Shown: positions 35,212 to 45,074 of the stretch, piece after piece
Layout: every line of letters begins with the position of its first letter
How positions within the stretch are numbered: the first letter of the stretch is position 1
Assembly (NCBI GenBank): GCA_016788065.1
Contig: JAEUTI010000032.1
Span: forward strand, 1 to 57,095
From: Bacteroidia bacterium
GTDB lineage: Bacteria > Bacteroidota > Bacteroidia > AKYH767-A > OLB10
Direction of reading: 5' to 3'
Length of the DNA stretch: 57,095 nucleotides
The notes under the pieces: generated by a model
Told to the model about the DNA's origin: nothing
The model's database searches: none
The model's input: the letters and a program-made list of their open reading frames with translations, nothing else
Made by a program: the position numbers and the translations under genes

Positions 35212-35377
35212 GGTGCTATTCTCTTATGAAATGAATAGCCCATTAGTTGCATGATATGCCAACTAATGGTACGGGGTGCTGATTTTTTCGGTGTGCATAC
35301 TTTTTAATCAACATGCTGCACAATAGACTTTTCATTTCAGAAAACACCTCAAACCACCTTTTAAATTTCCTGAGTAG

Positions 35378-35408
35378 TTGCATGGAATCAATTCGGAACA
35401 TATCTTTG
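35378..35408 (+). promoter_or_regulatory. Bacteroidota-type promoter of the TPR kinase gene
   Basis: TTG (35378-35380), 20 bp, then TATCTTTG (35401-35408), matching -33 TTG and -7 TAnnTTTG. The expected start of transcription is just before the ATG at 35429. Confidence 0.55.
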
Positions 35409-35428
35409 TTCTAGTCCGGATGTGCTAA

Positions 35429-37732
35429 ATGGACAGTTGTTTAGCAAAAAGAACACTGGACATGTTTAACCTCAACATTCGAATAATTTCTGGATTTATG
35501 TTTCGATTTCTTTCGGTTTTGCTGTTGCTTTATTTCGCTCTTGCAAATAATTCAGTAGCACAAAACACTACTACCATTGATTCCCTCAAATCAGTTTTAA
35601 ATACACAGGCAGATGATACATTAAAGTGTAAAACATATACTGAAATCATAAAGTATTATTATGGAAAAGGGAATTTCAAAGCTGCAAAAGAAAATGCTTT
35701 GCTCGCGTTGGATTTGAGTGAAAGGATTCGTTTTAAGAAAGGAATTGCAGATGCTTATAATAACATCGGGTTGAACGATGAAAACATGGGCAATTTGGAA
35801 GATGCAAAGGTTAGTTATTTTAAGTCCTTGAAAATACGAGAAGAAATAGGTGGTTCCAGAGGATTATCCTTTACCTACAATAATTTGGGAAACATCTATC
35901 GTCGGCAAGGTAATCTGCCGGAAGCACTCCAATATTTTTACAAATCACTGAAATTAAAAGAAGAACTTGATGATAAAAAGGGTGCAGCACTCACCTTGAA
36001 CAACATCGGTTTAATTTATGTTGATCAGGAATCTTTTGAAGATGCATTATTGAATTACGATAATTCATTGAAGTTCTATGGCACAATAAATGATAAAAAC
36101 GGACTGGCCATGGTATACAACAACATTGGATTAGTTCACAAAAAAAGAGACAACACAAATCAAGCATTGATTGATTTTAATAAGGCGTTGGAATTAAACC
36201 GGGAAACCGGAAATAAAAACTGGATTGCTGCGAACCTCACCAACATTGGTAGTATTTACCTGAATGATGCCATAAAGTCAACTAAAATCTCTGATTCGAT
36301 TTCGGCGAAAACACAATATACTAATGCTCTTAAAGTATTTTCTGAAGCCAATGAAATTAATATGGCTTCCGGAAACAAATACAATCAATCTGCAAACCTG
36401 ATTTCTTTGGGTGATGCCCAGATGGGCTTAGGCAACTATAACGAAGCTCAGAAACATCTCGAACAGGCTTTACAAATTGCAATGGGGGCGGGCTTGAAAT
36501 CAGTCACCAGAGATGCGTATATGGCATTGTCGCGACTCGATAATTTGCGTGCTTCTTCAGCGAGCTACACACAGGCTGAACGTGTTAAATTCAGTCAATC
36601 TGCTTTAAATAATTATGTAGCAGCCGGAATGGTAAAAGATTCCATCTTCTCTGAAGAGAGTAATAAGCAGCTGGCAGAATTGAAAACGAGATATGAGACT
36701 GAAAAAAAGGATAAAGAAATTGCACTTCTGAATACTGAAAAAAATCTGCAACAACTTTCTATAAAAGAGCAGCAGGTAGCATTAATGGTTTCACAATTGC
36801 AATCTGTAAAAACCAAAAATGAACTGGAACTTTTAAACCAATCCAAGGCACTTCAGGATATGCAGCTGACGAAAACTCAGCAGGAGTTGGTTTCAAAAAT
36901 GCTTGAATCAAAATCAAGGGCTGCTGAACTTGAACTTGCTAATAAAGACAAAGCCATCCGGGAACAACAACTGGAACAGGAACAATTATTCCGAAACTTT
37001 TTAATTATTGGCATATTGACTCTGATAGGTGTTTCTGTACTTTTATTTAACAGATACAAACTTCGTCAAAAATTAAATCATCAGAAAAATTTGATAGACC
37101 AACGTAAAATTATCAGCGCCGACTTGCACGATGATGTTGGAAGTACACTCAGCAGCATCAGTATTTATAGTGAAGCAATAAAAAATAAGTTGCGTATTAA
37201 TGAGCCTGAAAAAGTAATGGATCTGGTACACAAAATTGGTGATACGTCACGGGAGACCATTTCTAACCTCAGCGATATTGTATGGAGTATTAATCCGGTT
37301 AACGACAGTGGTAAGGTCGTTATTGGTCGAATGGAATCGTTTGGATCATCGTTATTAGGTTCTAAAAACATTCGCTTCGAATTTCATTGCGACCCGGAAC
37401 TTTACAAAAAGGATTTCGGCATGGAACTAAAGCAAAACTTATTCTTAATTTATAAGGAAGCTATCAATAATGCCGTAAAATATGCTGATGCATCTGTAGT
37501 AAGCTCTCAACTCAAACTAGCCGATTCTCAAATTCAACTTATAATAAGTGATAATGGCAAAGGCTTCGATCCGGCAAAAACTGCGGACCACAAAAATGGC
37601 AGCACAACCGGTGGTAATGGTCTGGTTAATATGAAGTTAAGGGCATCGCAGATAGGAGGAAACTTGCAGATTAAAAGTTCTTCGGCAGGCACCTCCATCG
37701 AGGTAAAGTTGCCCGCCAGCAATCTTCTCTGA
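35429..37732 (+). CDS. TPR-containing NarL-type sensor histidine kinase
   Basis: 767 residues. In-frame ATGs at 35462 and 35498 are alternatives; the last gives a standard signal peptide (FRFLSVLLLLYFALANNSVAQ). The periplasmic part has about seven tetratricopeptide repeats (KGIADAYNNIGLNDENMGNL, LSFTYNNLGNIYRRQGNLPE and so on). A long coiled coil and one membrane helix (about 523-541) follow, then a HisKA_3 phospho-acceptor (SADLHDDVGSTLSSI) and a short HATPase (EAINNAVKYADA, DNGKGFD, GNGLVNMKLRA). The partner regulator follows 96 bp later. A perfect palindrome lies just beyond the stop codon. Confidence 0.88.
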   Translation: MDSCLAKRTLDMFNLNIRIISGFMFRFLSVLLLLYFALANNSVAQNTTTIDSLKSVLNTQADDTLKCKTYTEIIKYYYGKGNFKAAKENALLALDLSERIRFKKGIADAYNNIGLNDENMGNLEDAKVSYFKSLKIREEIGGSRGLSFTYNNLGNIYRRQGNLPEALQYFYKSLKLKEELDDKKGAALTLNNIGLIYVDQESFEDALLNYDNSLKFYGTINDKNGLAMVYNNIGLVHKKRDNTNQALIDFNKALELNRETGNKNWIAANLTNIGSIYLNDAIKSTKISDSISAKTQYTNALKVFSEANEINMASGNKYNQSANLISLGDAQMGLGNYNEAQKHLEQALQIAMGAGLKSVTRDAYMALSRLDNLRASSASYTQAERVKFSQSALNNYVAAGMVKDSIFSEESNKQLAELKTRYETEKKDKEIALLNTEKNLQQLSIKEQQVALMVSQLQSVKTKNELELLNQSKALQDMQLTKTQQELVSKMLESKSRAAELELANKDKAIREQQLEQEQLFRNFLIIGILTLIGVSVLLFNRYKLRQKLNHQKNLIDQRKIISADLHDDVGSTLSSISIYSEAIKNKLRINEPEKVMDLVHKIGDTSRETISNLSDIVWSINPVNDSGKVVIGRMESFGSSLLGSKNIRFEFHCDPELYKKDFGMELKQNLFLIYKEAINNAVKYADASVVSSQLKLADSQIQLIISDNGKGFDPAKTADHKNGSTTGGNGLVNMKLRASQIGGNLQIKSSSAGTSIEVKLPASNLL

Positions 37733-37733
37733 T

Positions 37734-37757
37734 AAAATCCCCGATATCGGGGATTTT
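37734..37757. promoter_or_regulatory. 24-bp perfect palindrome with CCCCGATATCGGGG core
   Basis: Arms of 12 bp (AAAATCCCCGAT and its complement) without a loop. It begins 1 bp after the kinase stop codon, 72 bp before the regulator ATG. A -7 element TAACTTTG (37776-37783) puts the palindrome centre near -44. It could end kinase transcription, but a loop-free palindrome with a second copy at 38539 also fits a dimeric regulator's operator. Confidence 0.55.
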
Positions 37758-37828
37758 TGTTCCTCCAGGCAGGCTTAACTTTGCTTTGTCTGTTGAATAT
37801 TTCATACAGCACCTAAATTCCAATTACA

Positions 37829-38485
37829 ATGGCTATCAGAGTTACGATTTTTGACGACAATAAAAAACTACTGGATTCCCTGGATATTCTCATCGATGGT
37901 AGCCCAGGCTTTCAGATTGCAGGAACTTTTCCCAACATCAGTAATCTAATTGCTGATATAGAAAAAAGTCAGCCTGATGTAATATTAATGGATATTGAAA
38001 TGCCGGGCATAAATGGTATTGAAGGTGTTAAAATAGTTAAGAAACACTTTCCTAAAATTAATGTAATGATGCAAACAGCATTTGAAAATGATGAACATGT
38101 TTTTGAAGCTATTTGTGCCGGTGCTTCCGGCTACATTCTAAAAAGTACTTCTCCGTCTAGAATACTCGAGTGCATAGTTGAGGTGTATCAGGGAGGAAGT
38201 CCGATGAGTCCGACTGTTGCCCGAAAAGTATTGGGATTTTTACAAACACCCAAAAAAGAATCCAATCAGTCGGATGAGAATAAGGATGATTACAATCTTA
38301 CAAATCGCGAAAAGGAAGTGCTATCCTGTCTGGTAAATGGATTGAGTTACAAAATGATTGCTGATCAATGCAATATTACTTATGAAACCGTCAGATCTCA
38401 CATGAAAAAGATCTATGAAAAATTACATGTGGCAAGCATGACCGAGGCCGTTGCAAAGGCCATTAATAAGAAAATTGTGATGTAA
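37829..38485 (+). CDS. NarL/LuxR-family response regulator
   Basis: 218 residues. The receiver domain has FDDN, the phospho-acceptor Asp in ILMDIEMPGINGIE and Lys in YILKSTSPS. A LuxR-type HTH follows (LTNREKEVLSCLVNGLSYKM, VRSHMKKIYEKLHV). It is the obvious partner of the TPR kinase 96 bp upstream. Palindromes of the same CCCCGA/TCGGGG type lie on both sides of the gene and may be its binding sites. A terminator follows the stop. Confidence 0.9.
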   Translation: MAIRVTIFDDNKKLLDSLDILIDGSPGFQIAGTFPNISNLIADIEKSQPDVILMDIEMPGINGIEGVKIVKKHFPKINVMMQTAFENDEHVFEAICAGASGYILKSTSPSRILECIVEVYQGGSPMSPTVARKVLGFLQTPKKESNQSDENKDDYNLTNREKEVLSCLVNGLSYKMIADQCNITYETVRSHMKKIYEKLHVASMTEAVAKAINKKIVM

Positions 38486-38500
38486 ATACATTACTCATAG

Positions 38501-38535
38501 AAAGGCGGCAGGTTTTGAAATCTGCCGCCTTTTTA
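38501..38535 (+). terminator. Rho-independent terminator of the response regulator gene
   Basis: AAAGGCGGCAG (38501-38511) pairs with CTGCCGCCTTT (38522-38532) around a 10-nt loop; the second arm runs into a T stretch. It lies 16 bp after the regulator stop codon. Confidence 0.85.
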
Positions 38536-38538
38536 ATT

Positions 38539-38554
38539 TCCCCGAATTCGGGGA
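38539..38554. promoter_or_regulatory. 16-bp palindrome TCCCCGAATTCGGGGA
   Basis: A loop-free perfect palindrome sharing the CCCCGA/TCGGGG arms with the site at 37734 and differing only in the central two bases (AT instead of TA). It lies after the regulator terminator and 122 bp ahead of the T9SS gene, so it is more likely an operator for that gene than a terminator. Confidence 0.55.
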
Positions 38555-38676
38555 TTTACTACTTCAATTTTATGAGGGAATTTTGTTTCGTTAAATAAAC
38601 AGTCCGGTACTAATTAGTATTACACGGATTTGAAAATGACAAGATAACAAAACCTTAACCCTCTTAACTTATTAGT

Positions 38677-41600
38677 ATGCTAAAAATGAAATTATGCTTA
38701 AAAAAGGGAATCATGGTTATGATTCTATTCCTGATTGCCAATAATCTGTTGGCACAGACTCCCCCTTTAAACTGGTATGTATCGGTTGATGCCAACACTC
38801 CGGAGGCTGAAATCTGGGGCACTTGTGGCGATAAAAATGGAAATTTTTATGTCACCGGCCGAATCCTTGCCACCACTACATTTGGTTCTGTAGTTTTAAA
38901 TACCGTTGGAGCAGGAAGTAATTTCTATCTGGTAAAATACAACGCCTCCGGAATTGTGATGTGGGGAAGAACTTTTAATACGCCAAATAGCAGTGCCATA
39001 GGATACAGTGTTTGTGCCGATAATAACGGAGATGTAATCGTTTCCGGAACTTACAATTCACCTACACTGACAATTGACACTACAGTACTAACTAATGTGT
39101 CAAATGGATCGCTGCCCGATCTGTTTTTGGTGAAATATGACACAGATGGAAATATTCTTTGGGTGAATGGTGAAGGTGGCGATAAAACTGATGGGGTGTC
39201 GAAAGTTGCAACCGATAGTACTGGTAATATTTATCTGGCATTTCAAAGTTCGAGTGAATCCATTACCATTGGCAGTCAGACCCTGTTAACCAAAAATGAT
39301 CCTTTCTCGTCGGTGAATGATATCCTCCTGGTAAAATATGATTCCAATGGAAATGTACAATGGGCGAGAAACGATGGTGGTATAGGGGATGACAGAGTTC
39401 GGGGTTTTAGTGTCGATAACAATGGGAATTCGTATATCACCGGGAACATTAACACCTTTGGCTCTAGTATTACCTATTCATTCAGTCCGGTTACTCTATC
39501 AAGTATTGCCAGCAACGACTTCTACATTGTTAAATATAATAATCTGGGGAATGTGGAATGGGTAAGAAATACCGGGAATGCTATTGGCTATGATGTAAGT
39601 GCTGACAATAGTGGAAATGTTGCAGTAACTGGTGATTTCGGTGGAAACTCTCTGTCCATTGCGGGTGTAACTATAACAAAAACAAATCCCAATGGCCAGG
39701 TTTTCACAGCAAAACTGAGTGCTGCCGGAACTGTGGAGTGGTTAAAAACTGAAAATGGTGTGGGGGGATCTCAGGGAACAAATGTTAAAATCGATGGTGA
39801 TGGCAATGTGTTGGTAGGTGCCCTGTTCAACGGAACTTCTATTACAATTGATACAACACTGATAACAGTAGCCGGTTCAACCGACATTGTACTATTCAAG
39901 TATGATCCCACAGGTATTGTATTGTGGGCTGATGCTATACAAAGCATCGGTTTTGACAGGTTAAACAGCATTACGACCAATGCAAATGGAGACGAACTTA
40001 TCTCCGGAATATTTGCCGGTTCTATCCTTTCATTTGCAAATGCATCTTTATTTAACACCCCTGCTTCCGGAACGTTTGATTTGTTTTTTATTAGCCTATC
40101 CGGCGACCTAAGTACGGTATGGACCGGAAACAATTCAGCAGATTGGAATTCACCTTTTAACTGGGAACCTCAACAAGTTCCTACTGAATTCGACAATGTA
40201 AAAATTCCAGCAGGCAGACCATTTAATCCTATCATTTATGGTGGAGTTGCCGCCAGTTGCAAAAAACTTAAGGTGGCTGATGGTGCTTTACTTCGCATGA
40301 ATGGCGGTACCCTTTATATTCATGGGGAAGTTACAGCAACTAATTCTACAGCCTTTCAATTCATTGGTGGTGGCGTTCATTTGTATCACGGAAGTACCTT
40401 CCCATCAAACATGGAATTCAACAATCTGACCATCAGAAATGTAAACGATGTGGATGCTGATAACAATTACATTTTCGACGGATCCACAGAGGTAAATGGA
40501 AATTTTACAATTTCAGGTACAGCTGCTAAACCTTTACTTCCAAAAATTATTCTCGGAGAATTTGACGATTTTTTTATCTTTAAAAACTTTAACATGAGTG
40601 CAGGCACAATCGGATGGGATGAAAACACTCCTTTACCTTCTAACTTAAAGAAAATACCGCAGTTAATTTTCTTAGGATTTCCATCAATACAAACGATTAC
40701 CATCTCGAACCCAACAGGTTTGGTAGATAGTCAAATTAGAGGCAATATTGATATTTCGAACCCTAATGCCCGCTTTACTTTACCAAATACCGAACTAGTC
40801 CTTTATAATCTGATACTAACTACCGACTTAGACCTGGCCGGAAAAAACCTCAACATCCTCGGAAAAATTGTTTATAATACAGCAGGAGGCATTACTTCTA
40901 AAATAACCAACTCAGTGCCTTCTAAAGGGACTATTGATATATCTAACTCTCCGACTTATAATTACGATTCGCTTGCTTTGGAAATCAATATCGATAAATT
41001 ACAAAACTTGTTTTGCAATTCTTTAGGAACATCATTTTATACCGTGTTGAAATCGTCACTAAGTGTTGACAAATTACAGGTATCAGGGTACCTTGATCTA
41101 AATGGAAAAAACCTGACTGTCGGATCGGTGAATAGAAGCACAGGAAGGTTATTTGTGGATTCATTGGGAACTACAATTCCGGAAGGAACACTTTTCCTTT
41201 ATGGAAACAGTACGAATCCCAATTATGAACTGACCGCAAAGTCCCTGAATAATCTGGTAGTTAATAATCCATTAGGTGTAACACTTCAAAATTTAACCAG
41301 TTTCCCAATTGGAACTCCTTCCTGGTCAAATATGGAATTATATGGAACAGCAAAACTGACTTCCGGTAAATTTGATCTAAAAGGATCATTAATCGTCTTA
41401 TCACAAAGTGCTTTGAGCACTACTGGTAACAAAGCAAAAATTGTTGAAACACCACTCAATACTTTTGTCAGTTCAACCAGTGCTGGTCTCGGGCCAGCAA
41501 TTGTAATTGACACAACTGTTACTACTCCAATCAATAAAAGAAATTATGGTGGATTAGGTTTTGTTATTACCAGTAATGTTCCTTTGAATCAGCTCTCTAT

Positions 41601-42213
41601 TGAGAGGGCTCCATTATTTCAAATAGGAAACAACGGCGGATTTTCGATCCCCCGTAATTATACAATCTATAATCAAGGTGCCAGCGCAGGTATGAATGCT
41701 ACTATTGAAATTAAGTATGATGAAAGTGAACTTTTTCCAATAAATGAAATGGATCTGGGCATCTTCTGTCGCAGCACAGAAGACTCAGCAGGAGTTTGGA
41801 ATTTTGTTCCTTGTTCAGTATTCCCTTCTGAAAATGCGGTCAGATCAAATATACCACTCACCGCTCTTGATTACTCTACTTCACTGGGTGGTTTTACAGA
41901 ATACACCTTAGCTTCAATCGGAGATCCATTGCGGCAAATTATTCCGGCAACAGGAAATACCCGTGTTCTTGCATCGTATCCGAATCCTTTCACAAGTCAT
42001 TTCAATACCACTTTTGTCTCGGAAATTGAGGAGACCGCTCATATTCAGCTATTGGAATTATCAGGAAAAGTAATTTATGAGGAAGCTATTAACTTAACAG
42101 TAGGAACTAACAACATTGAAACAGATGGATTGAAAGAAATAACACCGGGAGTATATTATCTTAAAATCATAAGTTCACAAGGGAATAATATCGCCAGAAT
42201 CATGAAACAGTAA
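38677..42213 (+). CDS. Giant T9SS-secreted beta-propeller-repeat (SBBP) protein
   Basis: 1178 residues with signal peptide (KKGIMVMILFLIANNLLAQ). The first 480 residues carry SBBP-type repeats of the form DxxGNxYxTG then FLVKYDxxGNxxW (for example GDKNGNFYVTGRI, DLFLVKYDTDGNILW, DDILLVKYDSNGNVQWARN). A WTGNNSADWNSPFNW segment and a long beta-rich region resembling parallel beta-helix or adhesin sequence follow. The end (SYPNPFTSHFNTTF, IQLLELSGKVIYEEAI, PGVYYLKIISSQGN) is a T9SS type A sorting domain. A palindrome shared with the neighbouring two-component genes lies upstream. Confidence 0.8.
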   Translation: MLKMKLCLKKGIMVMILFLIANNLLAQTPPLNWYVSVDANTPEAEIWGTCGDKNGNFYVTGRILATTTFGSVVLNTVGAGSNFYLVKYNASGIVMWGRTFNTPNSSAIGYSVCADNNGDVIVSGTYNSPTLTIDTTVLTNVSNGSLPDLFLVKYDTDGNILWVNGEGGDKTDGVSKVATDSTGNIYLAFQSSSESITIGSQTLLTKNDPFSSVNDILLVKYDSNGNVQWARNDGGIGDDRVRGFSVDNNGNSYITGNINTFGSSITYSFSPVTLSSIASNDFYIVKYNNLGNVEWVRNTGNAIGYDVSADNSGNVAVTGDFGGNSLSIAGVTITKTNPNGQVFTAKLSAAGTVEWLKTENGVGGSQGTNVKIDGDGNVLVGALFNGTSITIDTTLITVAGSTDIVLFKYDPTGIVLWADAIQSIGFDRLNSITTNANGDELISGIFAGSILSFANASLFNTPASGTFDLFFISLSGDLSTVWTGNNSADWNSPFNWEPQQVPTEFDNVKIPAGRPFNPIIYGGVAASCKKLKVADGALLRMNGGTLYIHGEVTATNSTAFQFIGGGVHLYHGSTFPSNMEFNNLTIRNVNDVDADNNYIFDGSTEVNGNFTISGTAAKPLLPKIILGEFDDFFIFKNFNMSAGTIGWDENTPLPSNLKKIPQLIFLGFPSIQTITISNPTGLVDSQIRGNIDISNPNARFTLPNTELVLYNLILTTDLDLAGKNLNILGKIVYNTAGGITSKITNSVPSKGTIDISNSPTYNYDSLALEINIDKLQNLFCNSLGTSFYTVLKSSLSVDKLQVSGYLDLNGKNLTVGSVNRSTGRLFVDSLGTTIPEGTLFLYGNSTNPNYELTAKSLNNLVVNNPLGVTLQNLTSFPIGTPSWSNMELYGTAKLTSGKFDLKGSLIVLSQSALSTTGNKAKIVETPLNTFVSSTSAGLGPAIVIDTTVTTPINKRNYGGLGFVITSNVPLNQLSIERAPLFQIGNNGGFSIPRNYTIYNQGASAGMNATIEIKYDESELFPINEMDLGIFCRSTEDSAGVWNFVPCSVFPSENAVRSNIPLTALDYSTSLGGFTEYTLASIGDPLRQIIPATGNTRVLASYPNPFTSHFNTTFVSEIEETAHIQLLELSGKVIYEEAINLTVGTNNIETDGLKEITPGVYYLKIISSQGNNIARIMKQ

Positions 42214-42244
42214 GTTATCATTACTGCTTTTAAATATTAATTTG

Positions 42245-42284
42245 AAGAAAAAGAGGAGCAACACGTCTCCTCTTTTTCTTTTAA
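42245..42284 (+). terminator. Rho-independent terminator after the giant T9SS gene
   Basis: AAGAAAAAGAGGAG (42245-42258) pairs with CTCCTCTTTTTCTT (42267-42280) around 8 nt, with further T residues. It lies 31 bp after the stop. Confidence 0.8.
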
Positions 42285-42338
42285 ATGGTTTTCGATTGAT
42301 TTGATGCTAACGCCACTGAAAAATCTATCCGTTTTATC

Positions 42339-42375
42339 ACACCGTGGGTTGCGTTTTAAACTCACGGTGTTTTTG
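42339..42375 (+). terminator. Second hairpin upstream of tspO
   Basis: ACACCGTG (42339-42346) pairs with CACGGTGT (42363-42370) around 16 nt and is followed by TTTTG. This is either a backup terminator or a leader hairpin of tspO. Confidence 0.5.
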
Positions 42376-42481
42376 TTATTGAGGTTTCCAGGCTAATCCC
42401 GGCAAATTAGTTCCTATTTTCCCCGTTATTAAAGGCACTAAATTTGATTGTTTGTTTGTACTTTAGCCAACCCTGCACTTC

Positions 42482-42937
42482 ATGACCTACAGACTTATCC
42501 TCTTTCTAATTCTCAACTTCGGAGCACTCGCTCTTGGCGGCTTATTCACTAATAATGGCGTCAATTCTGAATGGTATGCCAATTTAAACAAAGCTCCGTG
42601 GACACCACCGGGATGGGTTTTCGGGTTTGCATGGACTACAATCATGATATGTTTCAGCATCTATATGGCCAAAGCCTATACTATAACCGCTGATAAAAAT
42701 TCACTAATTGCCCTGTTTGTTGTACAATGGATTCTCAATGTGGTATGGAACCCCCTATTCTTCCACTATCATTTAGTTTCTATATCGTTTTTTACGATCA
42801 TTGCATTAACAGGGATTGTCGGCTTTATGCTTTTTTATTACCGGAGTCAAATGCATCTGGCATCATTACTTTTACTACCCTATTTCCTTTGGCTATTGAT
42901 TGCAGCATCACTCAATGGGTATGCTTTGAAGAATTAA
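42482..42937 (+). CDS. tspO: TspO/MBR family tryptophan-rich sensory protein
   Basis: 151 residues, five membrane helices, with the family signature WYANLNKAPWTPPGWVFGFA (about 31-50), AWTTIMICFSIYMA, and VVQWILNVVWNPLFF. TspO binds porphyrins and cholesterol-like ligands and is linked to stress and tetrapyrrole handling. The 3' end merges into a heptamer repeat. Confidence 0.92.
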   Translation: MTYRLILFLILNFGALALGGLFTNNGVNSEWYANLNKAPWTPPGWVFGFAWTTIMICFSIYMAKAYTITADKNSLIALFVVQWILNVVWNPLFFHYHLVSISFFTIIALTGIVGFMLFYYRSQMHLASLLLLPYFLWLLIAASLNGYALKN

Positions 42938-42962
42938 GGATTAAGAATTAAGGATTAAGGAT
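42931..42962. repeat. GATTAAG heptamer tandem repeat at the tspO 3' end
   Basis: Four to five units of (G/A)ATTAAG starting at the last tspO codons. The same repeat recurs at the 3' end of hipA (46885). The following 300 bp (42963-43274) hold no gene that I can see. Confidence 0.75.
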
Positions 42963-43274
42963 ATTTTGTATCTGCTCAGAATGGAAATACGTTTAAATGA
43001 TAGATGATAGGTTAAATTCTGCTCAAAAATAAATGTTGTGATCGACTAAAATGTAAATTACTTTTGAACGCAATGTTGGGGAGTCGCAGAGAATATCGCT
43101 GGCTCAATGTGGAGAGATAAGGTTGAGATGGTGGAAGACAGTATTTCATTTTTAAAGGAAAAATATGGTAAGTAGAGCTATTTAACCTCGTACACATGCT
43201 TTTAAAATAATAGTTCAATTGTTAGTTAAGTTGATTTAATTTCTATTTTTGAATTTATTAATACGATTTATTCC
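42963..43274. other. Intergenic region ahead of the paiB-like gene
   Basis: No gene is recognised. A -7 element TATTTTTG (43244-43251) with a TTG 22 bp upstream is the likely promoter of the PaiB-type gene at 43275. Confidence 0.4.
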
Positions 43275-43943
43275 ATGTACCACTTCTCCTATTTCAAAGA
43301 AAAAGACCAACAGGTAATTCTGGAGTTTATTGAGAATAATCCCTTTGCCTTTTTAACAGGAAGCTTTTCTTCCGGCAAGCAGGTAGCAACTCAAATTCCG
43401 GTTTTAATGGAAGTAAGAAATGGGGAGTTGTATTTGCAGGGACATATCATGAGAAACACAGACCACCATAAAGCTTTGATGGAAAATCCCCAGGCATTGC
43501 TGGTCTTCACCGGTCCTAGTTGTTATGTCAGTGCCTCGTGGTACAGCAATCCGCAAATTGGTTCAACATGGAATTACATGAGTGTACATGTTAACGGACC
43601 AATTAATTTCATGTCACCGGAAGAACTCATTCAGTTTATGCGAAAACTTACTTTAAAGTTTGAAAAGGGAAATACGGCTTCACAAACATTCTACGACAAT
43701 TTACCTGCGGATTTTTTAAATAAAATGATGCCTGCTATTGTCGGTTTTGAAATTAAAGCCGATCACATCGAAAACGTTTTTAAGTTAAGTCAGAATCGGG
43801 ATGAAGCAAGTTACAATAATATTATTTCGAAACTGGAAGAAATAGGTGGAAATAGCGCTGCTATTGCAACTGAAATGCGAAAACGTCAAGCACAATTATT
43901 TCCTCCAGGTGAAACATGGGATCCAACACGATTTGATTCGTGA
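43275..43943 (+). CDS. PaiB family FMN-binding protein
   Basis: 222 residues with the PaiB/FMN-binding-2 layout: FAFLTGS, ATQIPVLMEV then GELYLQGHIMRNTDHHKAL, FTGPSCYVSASWYS, STWNYMSVHVNGPINFM, and the terminal SQNRDEASYNNIISKLEEIG. Bacillus PaiB was described as a negative regulator of sporulation and proteases, but the fold is a split-barrel flavin protein. The role here is unknown. A TATTTTTG -7 element lies 24 bp upstream. Confidence 0.85.
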   Translation: MYHFSYFKEKDQQVILEFIENNPFAFLTGSFSSGKQVATQIPVLMEVRNGELYLQGHIMRNTDHHKALMENPQALLVFTGPSCYVSASWYSNPQIGSTWNYMSVHVNGPINFMSPEELIQFMRKLTLKFEKGNTASQTFYDNLPADFLNKMMPAIVGFEIKADHIENVFKLSQNRDEASYNNIISKLEEIGGNSAAIATEMRKRQAQLFPPGETWDPTRFDS

Positions 43944-43964
43944 TCCTTTTTACATCACAAAAAT

Positions 43965-44897
43965 ATGTCTGATAAAAACGAATCCACAGATGCTATAAAT
44001 CCGGAACCTGATAAAATTCCGGAGAGCTCATCACAGCAAGCAGGCGAAAACCCGTCGGTAGTAGATAGCGAAACTGAATCTGTAAACACCCATTTATTAA
44101 CCGAACCTATGGAAGTCCATCATCACGCTCATTCACACGGAAAGAAAAATTGGAAATCATATATCCGGGAATTCCTGATGTTGTTTCTTGCCGTATTTTG
44201 CGGATCACTGGCAGAATATCAACTGGAGCATAAAATTGAACGCGATCGGGCGCATGAACTTGCAAAAAGTTTTTATGAAGAACTGAAATCTGATTCACTG
44301 ACTGCAGTCATTAAATGTGAAAACCGAATTCGACAAGAACAAGCATTGCAATACCTCAGCAAATATTTCAAAGACAGTAGCCTTACTGAGCTTCCAAAAT
44401 TATTTGCCCTAAATTTCGAATATGGAATCAGCTTCCGGACTCCTGGAGTCTTTGAACCAAAAACTGCAATTCTGGAACAGCTAAAAAGTTCCGGCTCGCT
44501 ACGTTACTTTAAAAATGAAACGTTTCAAAGTCTCGTAGGTGATATTTCTATCGCTATTAGAAATATATACGACCGTCAAGCACTCGAAACTTCAGCACGT
44601 ATCGAATATCTTAACCCGTTACTGGTGAAACATCACGATTATGAGTTTTGGAATACGATAACAAAGGGAAATACTATAACTTTTGATGTAGCAACAAAAA
44701 ATTATGAAGAAAGTGATGATTTCGTTCCTTTTCGCTTGCGTGGAATCGATAAAATAGACCGCGAATTTGTCTTCGGTTGTCTCTCATTTTATTCTTTAAA
44801 TGCCTTGCAATCTACACGCACTGTGCATATTCAAAAGTACCGGGATCTCAATGCACAGTTGCTTCATTTGCTGAGGACCAATTATGAATTGAATTAA
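43965..44897 (+). CDS. Single-TM membrane protein with His-rich cytosolic tail (DUF6090-like)
   Basis: 310 residues. An acidic Ser/Glu-rich N-terminus ends in a His cluster (EVHHHAHSHGKKNWKSYIRE), then one membrane helix (FLMLFLAVFCGSLAEYQLE, about 66-84) and a helical domain with KIERDRAHELAKSFYEELKS. This resembles a Bacteroidota-specific uncharacterised family. The His cluster may bind metal; that is inferred. It starts 21 bp after the PaiB-type gene. A hairpin with T-run follows 43 bp after the stop. Confidence 0.6.
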   Translation: MSDKNESTDAINPEPDKIPESSSQQAGENPSVVDSETESVNTHLLTEPMEVHHHAHSHGKKNWKSYIREFLMLFLAVFCGSLAEYQLEHKIERDRAHELAKSFYEELKSDSLTAVIKCENRIRQEQALQYLSKYFKDSSLTELPKLFALNFEYGISFRTPGVFEPKTAILEQLKSSGSLRYFKNETFQSLVGDISIAIRNIYDRQALETSARIEYLNPLLVKHHDYEFWNTITKGNTITFDVATKNYEESDDFVPFRLRGIDKIDREFVFGCLSFYSLNALQSTRTVHIQKYRDLNAQLLHLLRTNYELN

Positions 44898-44940
44898 AAT
44901 GCAGTTTGGATGAGTTCAAACTCAAATAACACATTAGATA

Positions 44941-44961
44941 GGCATTATTTTGCCTTTTTTG
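44941..44961 (+). terminator. Terminator-like GGCATTATTTTGCC followed by T-run
   Basis: Identical to the mini-palindrome at 995, but here followed by TTTTTTG, so it may act as a weak terminator for the upstream gene. The stem is only 4 bp. Confidence 0.4.
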
Positions 44962-45074
44962 TACTTGTATTTAAGTTTTCTCACCTATCAGCGCTTTAAT
45001 TGTTGCTTGTTATAATTTTCCCTTCGGGTAGCGCTTTTTAAATGAAAAATGTGGAATGCAAAATGTTAACTTAC

